From assembly GCA_961205875.1 (NCBI GenBank), contig OY540809.1, positions 36,096,267-36,160,266 of the forward strand: 64,000 nucleotides of DNA. Direction: 5' to 3'. Under the pieces are notes generated by a model. That model had not been told where the DNA came from. It worked only from the letters and a program-made list of their open reading frames with translations, and ran no database searches. Below, in pieces: positions 10,893-22,471 of the stretch. A program made the position numbers and the translations under genes. Position 1 is the first letter of the stretch. Each line of letters starts with the position of its first letter. This DNA comes from Sialis fuliginosa (lineage: Eukaryota; Arthropoda; Insecta; Megaloptera; Sialidae).

Positions 10893-11638
10893 TTGCTTCC
10901 TCGCAATATCGAAGATACGAAAAGCTTTGTGATGGTTTCAGATTGAGACAAAAAAATTTTCTCTGATTTCAAAATTTTAAATTTATCTTTCTGTTTCACG
11001 TCAAGACAAACACTTTTCGTTCCGTGTCTGTCTGTCTGTCTGTCCGTCTGTGTGTGTGTGTGTCTGTCCCCTGAAACCTTGTCACACGCATAACTCATGA
11101 ACCACTGAACCGATATTGTTGAAACTTGGTCGGATGGTTGGGTCAAAAAATTAAAAATATACGAAAAATAATCAGATGCGTTTTAAGAAAAATTTCGAAC
11201 TAATGTTTTTTAGTAAAATTGTATAAAATTTAAATGGTTAACCAATTCCAGGCAATTCATCTAATCACTATCGATTTTTATTTAAATTGTTCAATAACAC
11301 AGGTCCCCAAAAAAAGTGGTCTGTGCTGGGGTACAGACTCAACTTTTCTTTTGAATTTTTTCCCGCTGAACACGAATCCGTCGTCATAATTGGGGGTTGA
11401 TGAACAAAATCACGAGAAACCGGTTTTTATCGGTTTTTTTGGGTTTTATCGTGATTTTGTTCACCAACCCCCAATTATGACGACGGATTCGTGTTCAGTG
11501 GGAAAAAATACAAAATAAAAGTTGGGTCTGTACCCCAGCACACACCACTTTTTTTGTGGACTTGTGTAATTAATTAACTACCTTTGATTAATTTAGCACG
11601 AGAAAGCACTGTGCATTTACTTGGCTGATGTTTTTTTT
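10893..11638 (+). repeat. R-family repeat, copy 5 (internal deletion, nested insertion)
   Basis: Forward copy whose middle is deleted: GGATGGTTGGGTC jumps directly to AAAAAATTAAAAATATACG. A 269 bp palindromic element is inserted at 11298-11566. Its left flank matches the outer flank of the copy at 2715. Confidence 0.85.
11298..11566. mobile_element. Palindromic element with TAA duplication, nested in R
   Basis: Ends are CACAGGTCC..AAAAAAAGTGG and its mirror. The two ~125 bp arms stay complementary almost to the centre. It is flanked by TAA (11295-11297 and 11567-11569), which fits a PIF/Harbinger-type TWA target. Other R copies (for example 6629 and 63481) show the unoccupied TTCAATAATTAACTA site. 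Its CACAGG ends match those of 31840-32498. Confidence 0.85.
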
Positions 11639-11733
11639 ATTAGTCACTATTTCATAAATCAATAACGAGGTCAGGTTCTGTGAAACTAGTTACAAATATA
11701 ATCTTCATTAGCAAACACAATGTTTTTTTTTAG

Positions 11734-11834
11734 AAAAAGGAAGAAAGATATCGACATTGCAATGTTCTCGACAAACGGAAGTTTAACGGTTGATGAGGGC
11801 ACCGGATATCAAACAACGTGGATAAATGGGAGCG
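11734..11834 (+). other. Exon-like segment (weak candidate)
   Basis: Preceded by a T-run and AG (an acceptor-like site, ending 11733) and followed by GTACGT (a donor-like site, from 11835). The 101 bp between is open in one frame, is less AT-rich than its surroundings, and reads around ..DIDIAMFSTNGSLTVDEG... I recognise no family. It could be an internal exon of a host gene on the + strand, or chance. Confidence 0.25.
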
Positions 11835-12000
11835 GTACGTAGCCGGAAAACTGTTAAGAGTTCCTTTATGCAACTAGAATATTATATTTAACATTTTCTT
11901 ATACAGGCTGAATAAAAAATAACAAGTACTAATTCTACACTACTGTAAGCTATATTTTAGAATTAAGTTTGAATCTGTAGTATTGCACCAAGCTGAATAA

Positions 12001-12461
12001 GCATGATGCCTAATTTTTAAAAACTGTTTTATGATGATCTTACGTGTCTCTTATTTCCAAAAAAATACTTATTTCTGCAGAAAATAAAGGTTTAATCACA
12101 AATATTAACTCTTTTAAAACTAATTTTGAATTTGACGCCAAAACGCTCGCAGGTGTCATAGCGCATTTTTGACGTCACGCCTATGTAAACACTCCTTGTC
12201 AACTATAATAAATCTTTGTTCAATCGCTAACGTTTCTCGGTTTTAGTTTTGGTAACACAAAACTGAGCAAATTGATAATTTAAAACCACAAAATAATTTA
12301 TAAACAGTGCAGATATTAATTAAACAAAAATAATGTTTACTTAGCCGTAACGTCATCCACTCTGACTGGTGTTTTATCTAACATGCTGTATATGTATATA
12401 ATGCTGTATTTTGAGTTTTTATTTTAACAAAAATCATATTAATCTCGCTTTTAATATAAAA
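12001..12461 (+). repeat. D-family repeat, copy 2
   Basis: Near-identical direct copy of 4404-4858. It runs straight into the A-run end of the next R copy, so that R copy was inserted at, or truncates, its right edge. Confidence 0.8.
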
Positions 12462-13230
12462 AAAACATCTGTCAAGTAAATGCACAGTGCTTCCTCGTGC
12501 CTAATTCACCAAAGGTAGTTAATGATTCCACAATTTAAATAAAAACCGATAGTGTTTATATAAATTGCCTGGAATGGTTAACCTTTTAATTTTTATACAA
12601 TTTTACTAAAAAATATTAGTCGACATTTTTCATAAAACGCACCTGAATATTTTTTCATATATTTTTAATTTTTTGACAATTTTAATCTAAATCTAAATTT
12701 ATGCAAATGTTAAAATGTCATTTAAAACGTCAAAATGACATTTAATATATCCAAGCAATTTCAATTTAGATATAGAAAACACGAATTTTTAAAATAAATT
12801 GAGATAAATCTTTGTAAGGGAATATTTTACAACAAACGTTGTAGACCCATATTATAGGAAATAAATTTCCACGTAACATATGTCGTTCTTGAGATATCTT
12901 GAAAAAATAAATATTTTGGGGTGTCACCCCTGCCCCTTACATACGATTTTGATGATTTTGAAATGGGGTCGTCCTCAAGCCAGACCCAACCATCCGACCA
13001 AGTTTCAATAACATCGGTTAGTGGTTCATGAGTTATGCGTGTGACAAGGATTCAGGGGATAGACGGACGGACACACGGACGGACAGACAGACAGACACGG
13101 AACGAAAAGTGTTTGCGTTGACGTGAAACGGATAAATCAATTTAAAATTTTGAAATCGGAGAACATTTTTTTTGTCTCAATCTGAAACGATCACAAAGCT
13201 TCTCGTATCTTCGATATTGCGAGGAAGCAA
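12462..13230 (-). repeat. R-family repeat, copy 6
   Basis: Reverse full-length copy from AAAACATCTGTCAAG to GAGGAAGCAA, with two ATGTCA units and a short GACG/GACA microsatellite (about 13060-13095). Confidence 0.9.
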
Positions 13231-13446
13231 TAACCAATTTCAAGTTATTAAAATTCTCTACAAAATTTAAATTTTAAAATTCCTTTTTCTACATTAGATA
13301 AAAAAGTTAAAAAATGAAAGATGTTGAGGAAAGAATTAGAGCATCATAAAGTAGATTAAGTTTACTTCATTTACGAAAAATTTTGTTTGAAAATAGTTTA
13401 TTTTTGACCGTTAGAAGCATTTAAAAATAGGTTATTATTAAAATAT

Positions 13447-13720
13447 AGTGATCATGAAAAAGTTCGAACTCGAGATTTTAACGGAATTACACGTCAAGTG
13501 TCCCTGAATCACGTACGACCATTATCTCAATGACGTCTGTGTGTGTCTGTGAACGCTCTACAGCCAAAACGGTGAGACTAACAGAGATGAAGTTTTCAAC
13601 TTAAGGTTCTTGTATACTCTAGATGTGCACCTCCTATTTTTGAAAACCATCACTAAACTGGAAACAGATGTTTACTGATCTCAATTTTGGAATTTTTTGA
13701 ATTAGTGCGCAGTAGAAAAA
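13447..13720 (-). repeat. E-family repeat, copy 2
   Basis: Inverted counterpart of 6896-7190, including GAACGCTCTACAGCC and the TTTTGAAAACCATCAC block. It abuts the truncated R copy at 13722. Confidence 0.75.
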
Positions 13721-13721
13721 A

Positions 13722-14075
13722 TAAAAATTCGTGTTTTGTTTTTCTAAATTGATATTTTCTTGGACATATTAAATGTCATTTTGGCGTTTTAAAAGTCATT
13801 TTGACGTTTTAAATGTCATTTTGATATTTGCATAAATTTAGATTAAGATTGAAATTGTCAAAAAATTAAAATATATGAAAAAACGTTTTAAGAAAAATTT
13901 ATATTTATTTTTAATATTTTTTTAGTAAAATTGTATAAAAATTAAATGGTTAACCAATTCCAGGCAATTTATCTAAACACTATCGGTTTTTATTTAAATT
14001 GTTGAATAATTAACTACCTTTGGTGAATTTATCACGAGGAAGCACTGTGCATTTACTTGGCAGATGTTTTTTTTT
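13722..14075 (+). repeat. R-family repeat, copy 7 (right half only)
   Basis: Begins within the family at AAAAATTCGTGTTTTG and runs to GGCAGATG plus T-run. Three ATGTCA-type units are present. The conserved core is missing. Confidence 0.85.
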
Positions 14076-14437
14076 ATTCATCCGTATGAAAATTCCTTGT
14101 AGTTATGTTTTATTTTGAAATAAACTAACAATTAAAAATAAGATAAAGTATTTATACACTTGGTTTTTATGAATCGTTTTTTCTTTACTTTTACGTTCTT
14201 AAATTTAACATATTATATAACTAATATAATGTATTGATAAGACGCTCCTATATGTCATGCATCATTTATTCCAAAGCACAAGCCCCAAAGAACGATAGAG
14301 AGAGGAGGAATATTTAAATCAAGATAAAATCTTTGTGCGGTCGATGTAACGTATGATAATTGTACAAATTGAATCCCGAACATTGCGAATGTCAAGAAAT
14401 CAGATAAGACGTCAGTGGCATATGTATAATAATGTAC
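14076..14437. other. Unassigned sequence
   Basis: No repeat family or coding signal recognised. Confidence 0.4.
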
Positions 14438-16289
14438 ATACAGGATGATTTACAACTAGTGTAAAAAAAATTAACAGTAGATCGAGGATATAATTTTAAG
14501 CAAAAATCTTATGTGAACCTATGTCCGGAAATTCTTCCTGAGGGACCTACAGTCTTTTGCCCAAAATTAGTGTTTATTTAATATCTAGAGAACCTATTGT
14601 GCTACAATTGTGAAATTTGATACAGGGATTGATATTAATAATCATTATCGATTTCCATCATAATTTAGATCAGGGGTGTATGGAACCAGTGGGCCCGCAG
14701 ATTTTTGTCAAGTATTTTTTTGTTTTTTAATTTGTTCATGAGTTGGGTACTTGTTAGTGATGTAACGAATATTCGCATTCGCATTCGCGAATATTCGCAC
14801 ATTTTTTAACATTCGCATTTGCATTCGCAAGAAAAAGTGCGAATATTTTTGCGAATATTTTTACGAATATTACTTCTTTTTGTAATAAAAAAAATATTTT
14901 TTTATCTATTATATTAAATAATTATTTTTTAGAACTTAATAACAGTCAACATTTATTTTTACATGCCCCCCCCCCCCCTAAAAGCGAAAAAATAATAAAA
15001 AGAAAAGTTATAGGTAATAAAAATAATTTTAAATATAAAAAAAATATTATGGAACATGGAACTCATGTATGGTTCTCCATACCGTTAATTTCTTCTAAAA
15101 TAGTACTCTTTTCTGTATTAAGCAGACAATAGTTGACAGTTTAATTGATATAAATTTTCATAGCAATAAATAGTTTTTATAATATTCTATTTTAAAAACC
15201 AAAAAATTAGAAGTGCTATGCATTTTATGAGGTACACTTAGCAGCACTTATTTTAAGTCGCTGATTTCTACTTAATACGCATGCTTTAAAGTCATTATAT
15301 GTACGATTTCATTGGCTACATCTTGTGAGTGGTTATCATTTACATTTAATACCCAGTAGATAGCGTTAGCTGGAAGCAAATTTGCTACCATGCAAATTTG
15401 CACCCATGCAATTTCTTTATAATAGCGGGCATAAAACTATTAAAAAAAGTCAATATTCGCATTCGCGAATGTTTAAAATCATACATTCGTTATATCACTA
15501 GTACTTGTAGAAGATTATGTGACACAAAATACACAAAAATATACCTACATTGTTCATTTATCAAAAGATCAACAGTTTTCGAGAAATATCGATAAAATAA
15601 AGTACTGCTGAATTTTGCTTAAGACGGATGCTTCAAATGACACAAAATAAGTTCATATTCTTGTTCTGATTGAAAATAAGATGAAAAGTTATAATAAATA
15701 TACCTCTAAAACTGCACAAATAATCATTTATAGTTTCGTTTTTTAGTCATTTTAGTAAAGTATAAGTATTAGGAGATATATTTGTATTAACTTAATCTTA
15801 TTTTTAATAATAGAACAATAATATAAACTTATTTCTTATAATATAAGTAAAATAAGTAAATAAATAAGTAAAACTCTGCAGTACTTTATTTTTTTCGATA
15901 TTTTTGTTGATCTTATGACAAATGAACAAAATATATTTTTATGTATTTTATATCATATAATCCTCTACAAGGACCCAACTGAGGAAAAAATTCAAGAACA
16001 AAAAAATACTTAATAAAAATTGGCGGGCCCACAGGCTCCATACACCCCTGGTCTAAATTATTATTATTTGATACTGGAAATCGATAACACTTATTAATAC
16101 CAATCCGTGTATCAAATTTCATAACTGTACCATAATGGGTTCTCTAGATATTAAATAAATACTAATTTTGGGTAAAAGACTACGAAGAATTTCCGGACAT
16201 ACATAGGTTCACATAAGGTTTATTGCTTAAAATTACATCCTCAATCTACTGTTAAATTTTTTTACACTAGTTGTAAATCAGCCTGCATA
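14438..16289. mobile_element. F-family foldback element with nested hAT element
   Basis: The termini ACAGGATGATTTACAAC and GTTGTAAATCAGCCTG are inverted repeats, and the arms (14438-14754 and about 15890-16289) mirror each other over several hundred bp (CTACTGTTAA, TTCCGGACAT, GGTTCACATA, AGTGGGCCCGC). An H-type hAT element with an 8 bp duplication splits the left arm at 14755-15500. Without it the element is about 1.1 kb, like 43979-45161. No protein is encoded. Confidence 0.85.
14755..15500. mobile_element. H-family hAT non-autonomous element with 8 bp TSD
   Basis: Termini TAGTGATGTAACGAAT and ATTCGTTATATCACTA are inverted repeats. The flanks are a perfect 8 bp duplication GTACTTGT (14747-14754 and 15501-15508), diagnostic of hAT-type insertion. 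The F copy at 35157 shows the empty site GAGTACTTGGAGAAG. Subterminal CATTCG/CGAATATT words are repeated, probably transposase-binding sites. 746 bp, non-coding. Confidence 0.9.
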
Positions 16290-16290
16290 T

Positions 16291-17232
16291 TATTAACTTC
16301 CCATTAGGTCTTACGAAGTTATTGTAATCGGTCCGAAAATCAAAATGAAAAATTTCAACATATTTGTATGTTTCAAGGTCACTATAGTATATTTACACTA
16401 TTTTCTAAAAGATGTCTGTATGTGTGTGTGTGTACGTACGTATGTGCGTGTCATTTTTTACGTTCACGAAATCTCGTAAATAAAAAATTGACTTCGTTGG
16501 AGTGCCAATCGAAGCGTCTTGACGTGATTATGATCTGAAAGAAAGGATTTTTCGAAATTCAACTCCTAAGGGGGTGTAAAGTTTTTTTGGTCGGATTTAC
16601 TTGAAACTTAGCATAAATATTCTACAATACAAATAATGAAAAATGTATTTCAGTATTTTTTTTGTCACCAAAAGTCATTTTTGATTCGTGTCAACGCTAC
16701 ATTACCTCAACTTCCAAAAAAATCCGTCGGTATTGTCGGTACCTGTCAGCGCACTGATGATAAGAAATTCAGATTTTCAAACTTACTAAATCACGAGATA
16801 GATCGAAGCGTCTTGACGTGAATATATGATCTGAAAGAAATAATTTTTCAAAATTCAACCCCTACGGGGATAAAAAGGGGTGTAAAGTTTTTTTTTTGGT
16901 CGGATTTACATGAAACTTAGCATAAATATATAACAATATAAATAATGAAACATGTATTTCAGTATTTTTTTATACGTGCCTAAACAGCCATTCTAAAAAT
17001 GTGTATTACATTATTGACATTAGGAATAATAGAAAACTAATATTCATAATACAACGGTGACAAATTCTGACAAATTCCATTTAAATTGTTTATGTACATA
17101 TTAAAAAAAAATTCACATAAACTATATGGAAACAATAAATAATATAATCAGTGTTCAAGTATTTATACTCATATCATCTTGGGAAGTTGATTGTGTGGAC
17201 CTAAAGAGTCTCACTCCAACCCACGGCTTGTT
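16291..17232 (+). repeat. S-family repeat, copy 1 (with internal partial duplication)
   Basis: Starts TTAACTTCCC and GAAGTTATTGTAATCGGTCC, continues with GACTTCGTTGG.GTGCCAATCG and CCCCTAAGGGGG, and ends with GTGTGGACCTAAAG.GTCTCAC. The middle block (TCGAAGCGTCTTGACGTGA to AGTATTTTTTT) occurs a second time at 16796-16984. Other copies: 31768, 36488, 49127 (fragment), 52224, 52998 and 61862. Class unknown, non-coding. Confidence 0.8.
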
Positions 17233-17539
17233 ATTACTTTTTGTACGATTATTTTACAAATGTCATCTTTAATCAAGAGCGTAGATTCTCCTTAGAGTCT
17301 TTTTAGTACCTACAACAGAATGTAGTGTACAAGAATTTGCATGCAGTATACGGAACTACTAAAGCATTGACCTTTGCCTTATTGCATTTTTTCTAACTTT
17401 ACGATCATCGGTATTTAGATTGATTTTTACTCGAGTGAACATTTTTGTATGCAGTGGTAGCGTGTCAAAAGTAAGATAAATTAAATAATATTTATGTTGA
17501 CGGCTTAATATTTTATCTTTTCTGAAATTCCATTTTATT
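17233..17539. other. Unassigned sequence
   Basis: Nothing recognised. Confidence 0.4.
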
Positions 17540-17886
17540 TATTTCGGTTGTCGTTCCGGTTCGAGTAAAAAAATATATTTTGGTTCGGTTCCGGTTTTCC
17601 TTCCGAAAAAAATAACGGTTTTTTTTTGTTTTCGGTTTAGCTCCGAGTGATTAATTTAAAAAAAAATTTATTTGTATTAAATTTTTTTCTACCATAATTT
17701 AGAACATTTTATGGTCCTTGTATGATAGCCCTGAACAACAATTGAATAAGATCATGTTAACGCGCGTATTTAAACATGTACCGAACCGAAAAAATCGATA
17801 GTTTTTTCTGTTCGGTTCCGGTTTTCGTTCCGGCAAAAAATAACGGTTTTTCCGGTTTTTGGTTCAGTTCCGGTTCAAAGCCTTGC
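17540..17886 (+). mobile_element. hAT-like CGGTTCCGG-rich element
   Basis: Both ends are rich in GGTTCGGTTCCGGTTTTCG-type words and the right end reads GGTTCAAAGCCTTG, a degraded form of the GGTTCGAAGCCCTG end seen at 19881. This layout (CAGGGCTTCGAACCG inverted) is typical of hAT-type termini. Boundaries are approximate. Confidence 0.55.
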
Positions 17887-17965
17887 TAAAAACATTCAAT
17901 ACAGTGTTGTTCAATGAGATAACAAACGTTTTTTATTGTTGATTAATATTTCACTTTAATAATAA

Positions 17966-18519
17966 TTTAAAACTCACCTGATTATTTTTTCGTATATTTT
18001 TAATTTTTTGACAATTTCAATCTAAATCAAAATTTATGCAAACGTCAAAATGACATTTAAAATGCCAAAATGACATTTAATATGTCCAAGCAAATATCAA
18101 TTTTAAAAAAAAACACGAATTTTAAAAATAAATTGAGATAAATCATTGTAAGGGAATATTTTACAACAAACGTTGTAGACCCATATTATAGAAAATTTAA
18201 TGCTCTACAAAAAATATTCTATAAAATTTTCACGTAACATGTGTCGTTCTTGAGATATCTTGAAAAAATAAATATTTTAGGATGTCACCCCTCTCTCTTA
18301 CACACGATTGAAATGGGACCGTCCTCAAGCCAGACCCAACCATCCCACCAAGTTTCAACAATATCGGTTTAGTGGTTCATGCATGTGACAAGGATTCAGG
18401 GGACGGACAGACAACCACGGATAAATCAATTTAAAATTTTGAAATCGGAGAACATTTTTTTTGTCTCACTCTGAAACGATCACAAAGCTTCTCGTATCTT
18501 CGATATTGCGAGGAAGCAA
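17966..18519 (-). repeat. R-family repeat, copy 8 (truncated)
   Basis: Starts inside the family (CACCTGATTATTTTTTCG) and reaches GAGGAAGCAA. Two ATGTCA units. The microsatellite is almost lost. It lies head to tail with the next R copy, 3-4 bp apart. Confidence 0.85.
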
Positions 18520-18522
18520 TAC

Positions 18523-19350
18523 AAAAAAAAACATCTGCCAAGTAAATGCACAGTGCTTCCTCGTGCTAAATTCACTAAAACCGATAGTGTTCAGATAAAT
18601 TGCCTGGCATTGGTTAACCATTTAATTTTTATACAAATTTTACTAAAAAATCTTAGTTCGAATTTTTTCTTAAAACGCACCTGAATATTTTTTCATATAT
18701 TTTTAATTTTTTGACAATTTCAATCTAAATCTAAATTTATGCAAATGTCAAAATGACATTTAAAACGTCAAAGTGACATTTAAAACGCCAAAGTGACATT
18801 TAAAACGTCAAAATGACACTTAATATATCCAATCAAATATCAATTTAGAAAAACAAAACACGAATTTTTAAAATTAATTTAGATAAATCTTTGTAAGGGA
18901 ATATTTTACATCAAACGAAGTAAACCCATATTATAGGAAATTTAATTCTCTACAAAAAATATTCTATAAAATTTTCTCGTAACATGTGTCGTTCTTGAGA
19001 TATCTTGAAAAAATAAATATTTTGGGGTGTCACCCCTCCCCCTTACACACGATTTTGATGATTTTGAAATGGGACCGTCCTCAAACCAAACCCAACCATC
19101 CGACCAAGTTTTAATAATATCGGTTCAGTGGTTCATGAGTTATGCGTGTGACAAGGATTCAGGGGACAGACGGACGGACGGACGGACACACGGACACACG
19201 GACAGACAGAAAGACACGGAACGAAAAGTGTTTGTCTTGACGTGAAACGGATAAATAAATTTAAAATTTTGAAATTGGAGAAGTTTTTTTTTGTCTCAAT
19301 CTGAAACGATCACATAGCTTCTCGTATCTTCGATATTGCGAGGAAGCAAT
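18523..19350 (-). repeat. R-family repeat, copy 9 (full length, short subfamily)
   Basis: Almost identical to 5014-5851, with the same four units and the same 30 bp deletion. It begins directly at the terminus of copy 8, so one was inserted at the end of the other. Confidence 0.9.
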
Positions 19351-19770
19351 TAACATACCTAAAATTTATTCTGACACGATAATTTTATTATTTTTGAAAT
19401 ACATCTCTTAAAAGAAATGGTTGGTTACTTTTGCTGTAAAGTATTATCGTTGATTGCGAGAATCGATTCACGTCCTTTTAAAATAAATAATCAATAAAGA
19501 TACATTAAGCTAATTGAATTCTACTGCAACGAACCAAACATCGAAGATAGAGATAGAATTATACCTAAAAGGTATGCATTTTTTTTTATTCTTCATAAAA
19601 GAGCTGCTCTCTCTCTGTCTTTATTTTTCTTTATTAAATGTAGTAGAGTTAAATATTAATAAAATATTAAAGTATTATAAATACAGAATGTTTGCGGGAA
19701 TCTAGTGTTTATTGCTAACTTTGTTATTATTGGAGCAAGAAGATCGGTTAAATGGGCAAAGTATCAGTAA
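19351..19770. other. Unassigned sequence
   Basis: Nothing recognised. Confidence 0.4.
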
Positions 19771-19945
19771 GGTAAAGAACCGTAAAAACCGATATTTTTA
19801 TTTCGGTTCTGTTCCGGGTTTCGTTCCGGCAAAAAATAACGGTTTTTTCGGTTTTCGGTTTAGTAACGGTTCGAAGCCCTGCTTTATTTAATCAATTTAA
19901 TTACCAAAGTCCACAAATATAGTTTGTTTTTTAATTATAGGCCAC
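19771..19945 (+). mobile_element. hAT-like fragment within a B-repeat remnant
   Basis: 19771-19881 carries CGGTTTTTTCGG and ends GGTTCGAAGCCCTG. The sequences beside it match B-family words: GTAAGGTAAAG on the left and CTTTATTTAATCAATTTAATT on the right, compare 21450-21485 inverted. Confidence 0.55.
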
Positions 19946-20591
19946 TACAGCCGAAAAAAGAAAACCATAACTCCAATTACCATTTAGTTATAATACGAAA
20001 TTAAACAAGGAATAGTTAAAATACGTTTAAAATAAATAATTATCATTATAAATTAATTATATTATATCAAGATAGAACATCTAAAACTTTAAAATGTCTT
20101 ACCTATTCTACATTAACTTATAATTTTCACGTAATTATTCCCCTTTCCACCAACTTCGTTCCATTTTTTTTCATATTTAATTGTGAAGCCTAAAAACCGT
20201 AGCTACATCAATGCAATAATTTCATATTGTACACACATTGTTATGGTTTTCTTGAGATGCAATCTCATTTAAAAGTTACTAAAACAATAAAATGACATGC
20301 AACATGAGTAGCTGTTGTCCCGAAATAATGGCGTGTTTTTATGAGTAAAATAATGGATAAATCGATCATAACATGAAACACGCTATCGCGCCTTTGTATC
20401 TAATCGAATTAGAGACGACACAGTACTAGGTTATGTAAATAAAACTGGAATATATAATATCATCTATATCTGACAAATGGTTGTTCCAAGAACATGAAAA
20501 TTGGTTGGTGGAGGTGCAGGAGTATGAAAATTGTGAACTTTTACTATTGTGTGCAATGGGATATAATATAATAATATAATATATAATATAG
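19946..20591. other. Unassigned sequence
   Basis: AT-rich, with a short ATATAATATA run just before the G element. No coding signal. Confidence 0.45.
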
Positions 20592-21135
20592 GGTCGAGCG
20601 GGATAAATATGAAACAGCAAAAAAATGGGGTAAAAGTGAAACAAGCTTGCAACTAAAAAACTAATTTGTTTATAGGAGAATTATAAAAACTGACATCATC
20701 ATTAAAGGTTTGTTAAAGCGACCCGAAAATATGAATCGCCTAATAAGTGATGTGTCACCCCTCCCTTTGCCAATGTCTGTTAGTCGATGTCAAAACGTGT
20801 CAATTAAATTTTAATTCTTTGCACATAACTTTCTGTATAGCTCAGATATTAATTAAAGTTAGACTTTCACATTGATATGCCACAAAGTAGATAAATCAAA
20901 GTTGTCAAAATAGCTTTTCTTTTAATTTTTCGAGAAATATTTTCCATTTGAGACCTGTTTCAATTTTTCCTTTATCTGTTTCACTTTTTCCCAAATTAGA
21001 GGTTAAAAATGAAACACACTTTTTTCATTTTTAAAGTCCGTGTTGTATCGTACAGTTTAAATGATGTAAGTATTTAAAATGGTTATTCATAAGCGCATCT
21101 AGTAGAAAAAATTGTAAGTATGAATTTGTATCGTT
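20592..21135 (+). mobile_element. G-family element, copy 2 (right end lost)
   Basis: Begins GGTCGAGCGGGATAAATATG and follows 7204-7782 closely until GTATGAATTTGTATCG, where it changes abruptly into an inverted B element. Confidence 0.8.
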
Positions 21136-21588
21136 ACTACCATTTCTGAATATTAATCTATATACATTTAACTGTCTTACAGTGTGATTTGATGACAATC
21201 GGCCAATAGGTGTCAAAATGGTAGACATTTAAACTAATTATTAGTATAATTTATTAATTAATTATTATATTATTATAGCAACTGCTTTACATTGTTTCAA
21301 ATTTGACGATTCTTTCTTTTATATCTTTTGTGTCGTAGTACTTATTATTTTGTAATCATTAGCAAGTGTCCATCACTGCGTGCTCATTACTGGTTTACTT
21401 TATCCACATAATCAAAATAAAAGGCTATAATTTAAAAACTAAACTAATTTGCGGACTTTGGTAATTAAATTGATTAAATAAAGAGTTAGTTGTTTTATTA
21501 GTAACATGAGTTCATGAGAATTACAAAAAAGAAGCTCGTTAATCCAAAGATGCTCTTAAAGCGGTCATAAATGGTGCCTTTACCTTAT
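21136..21588 (-). mobile_element. B-family element, copy 1 (one end lost)
   Basis: Inverted copy of 22472-22982, ending TGGTGCCTTTACCTTAT. It is fused to the G element at a CGTTA word that occurs in G at the same place, which suggests a microhomology junction. Confidence 0.8.
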
Positions 21589-21802
21589 TATTAAGGATTA
21601 GTTTCTTCCAAGAAGACGGTAATTTATTGATTTGTTTTATTGTCTAATTGCGCGGACCTTTAAAAAATGTTGTAAGTGTTGTAGAAATTAGCACTAATTA
21701 TTATCTTTATTTCTTGTATTATACTAATGGATACAAATACCGTCGGTGAATAAATACGTTTTTTTTGTAAAAAATATTATAAATCCGAAATATACATATA
21801 GA

Positions 21803-22176
21803 TAGAGGTGTACCGGAATTCCAACCGGAATTCACGTCTAACGTCACTACTATTATATTTTAAATATAAATACATAGATTATTTTCTTTAATTAATAAAA
21901 CATTGTTCTATATGGTTTTTTTTTTAAATACATTTAATTATAAAAATTGGGTTTCTACATACTTTGCAATTTTTTCAGCTTCGTAAAACTATTTGTATAG
22001 CTATAATTTCGTTAAATTATTTGTATAGCAGACGTTCTTTTCGATCGAATGTAATTACATTTATAGTATCAATAATAATATAATATAAAAATAATAATAA
22101 TATAATAGCAGTGACATTAAAATATTCACTTTAAATCTACATCGTGAGTTTCGGCCGGAATTCCGGTACACCTCTA
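21803..22176. mobile_element. hAT-like MITE with TAGAGGTGTACC ends
   Basis: Inverted ends TAGAGGTGTACCGGAATTCC and its mirror at 22157-22176. The TAGAG start is typical of hAT elements, but the 8 bp flanks do not match, so the duplication is lost or the assignment is wrong. 374 bp, non-coding. Confidence 0.6.
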
Positions 22177-22471
22177 CTCATTATACAATTTATTAATTAT
22201 TTATTTCTGATCTTTAAGTAGATCTATTGTTTATGATACGTTTCCTCAAAACAGATTCAACATAGACGTGTGTTAAAATATGTCTTATACTCCCATATGT
22301 TTTCATTAGAGTTAATATTTATTAGACATAAGCCCTCACTCTCCCCATCCCCCCTCCAAAACTTATAATAATGTGTAATAATTTATATACATAAAGTTGG
22401 TGGAGGTGCTGGAGTATAGTTACATTCTTAGCAGAGTAAATAGAACAAATTGGACACAATAAAAACATAAA
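22177..22471. other. Unassigned sequence
   Basis: Nothing recognised. Confidence 0.4.

Noticed and set aside
19027-19245. Recurrent peptide MSPLPLTHDFDDFEMG.. encoded at 5517, 6052, 19027, 25928, 51252 and others
   Set aside because: It falls in the conserved core of the R repeat in either orientation and runs into the GACA/GACG microsatellite. Frameshifts and lengths vary freely, so the similarity comes from repeat DNA, not protein selection.
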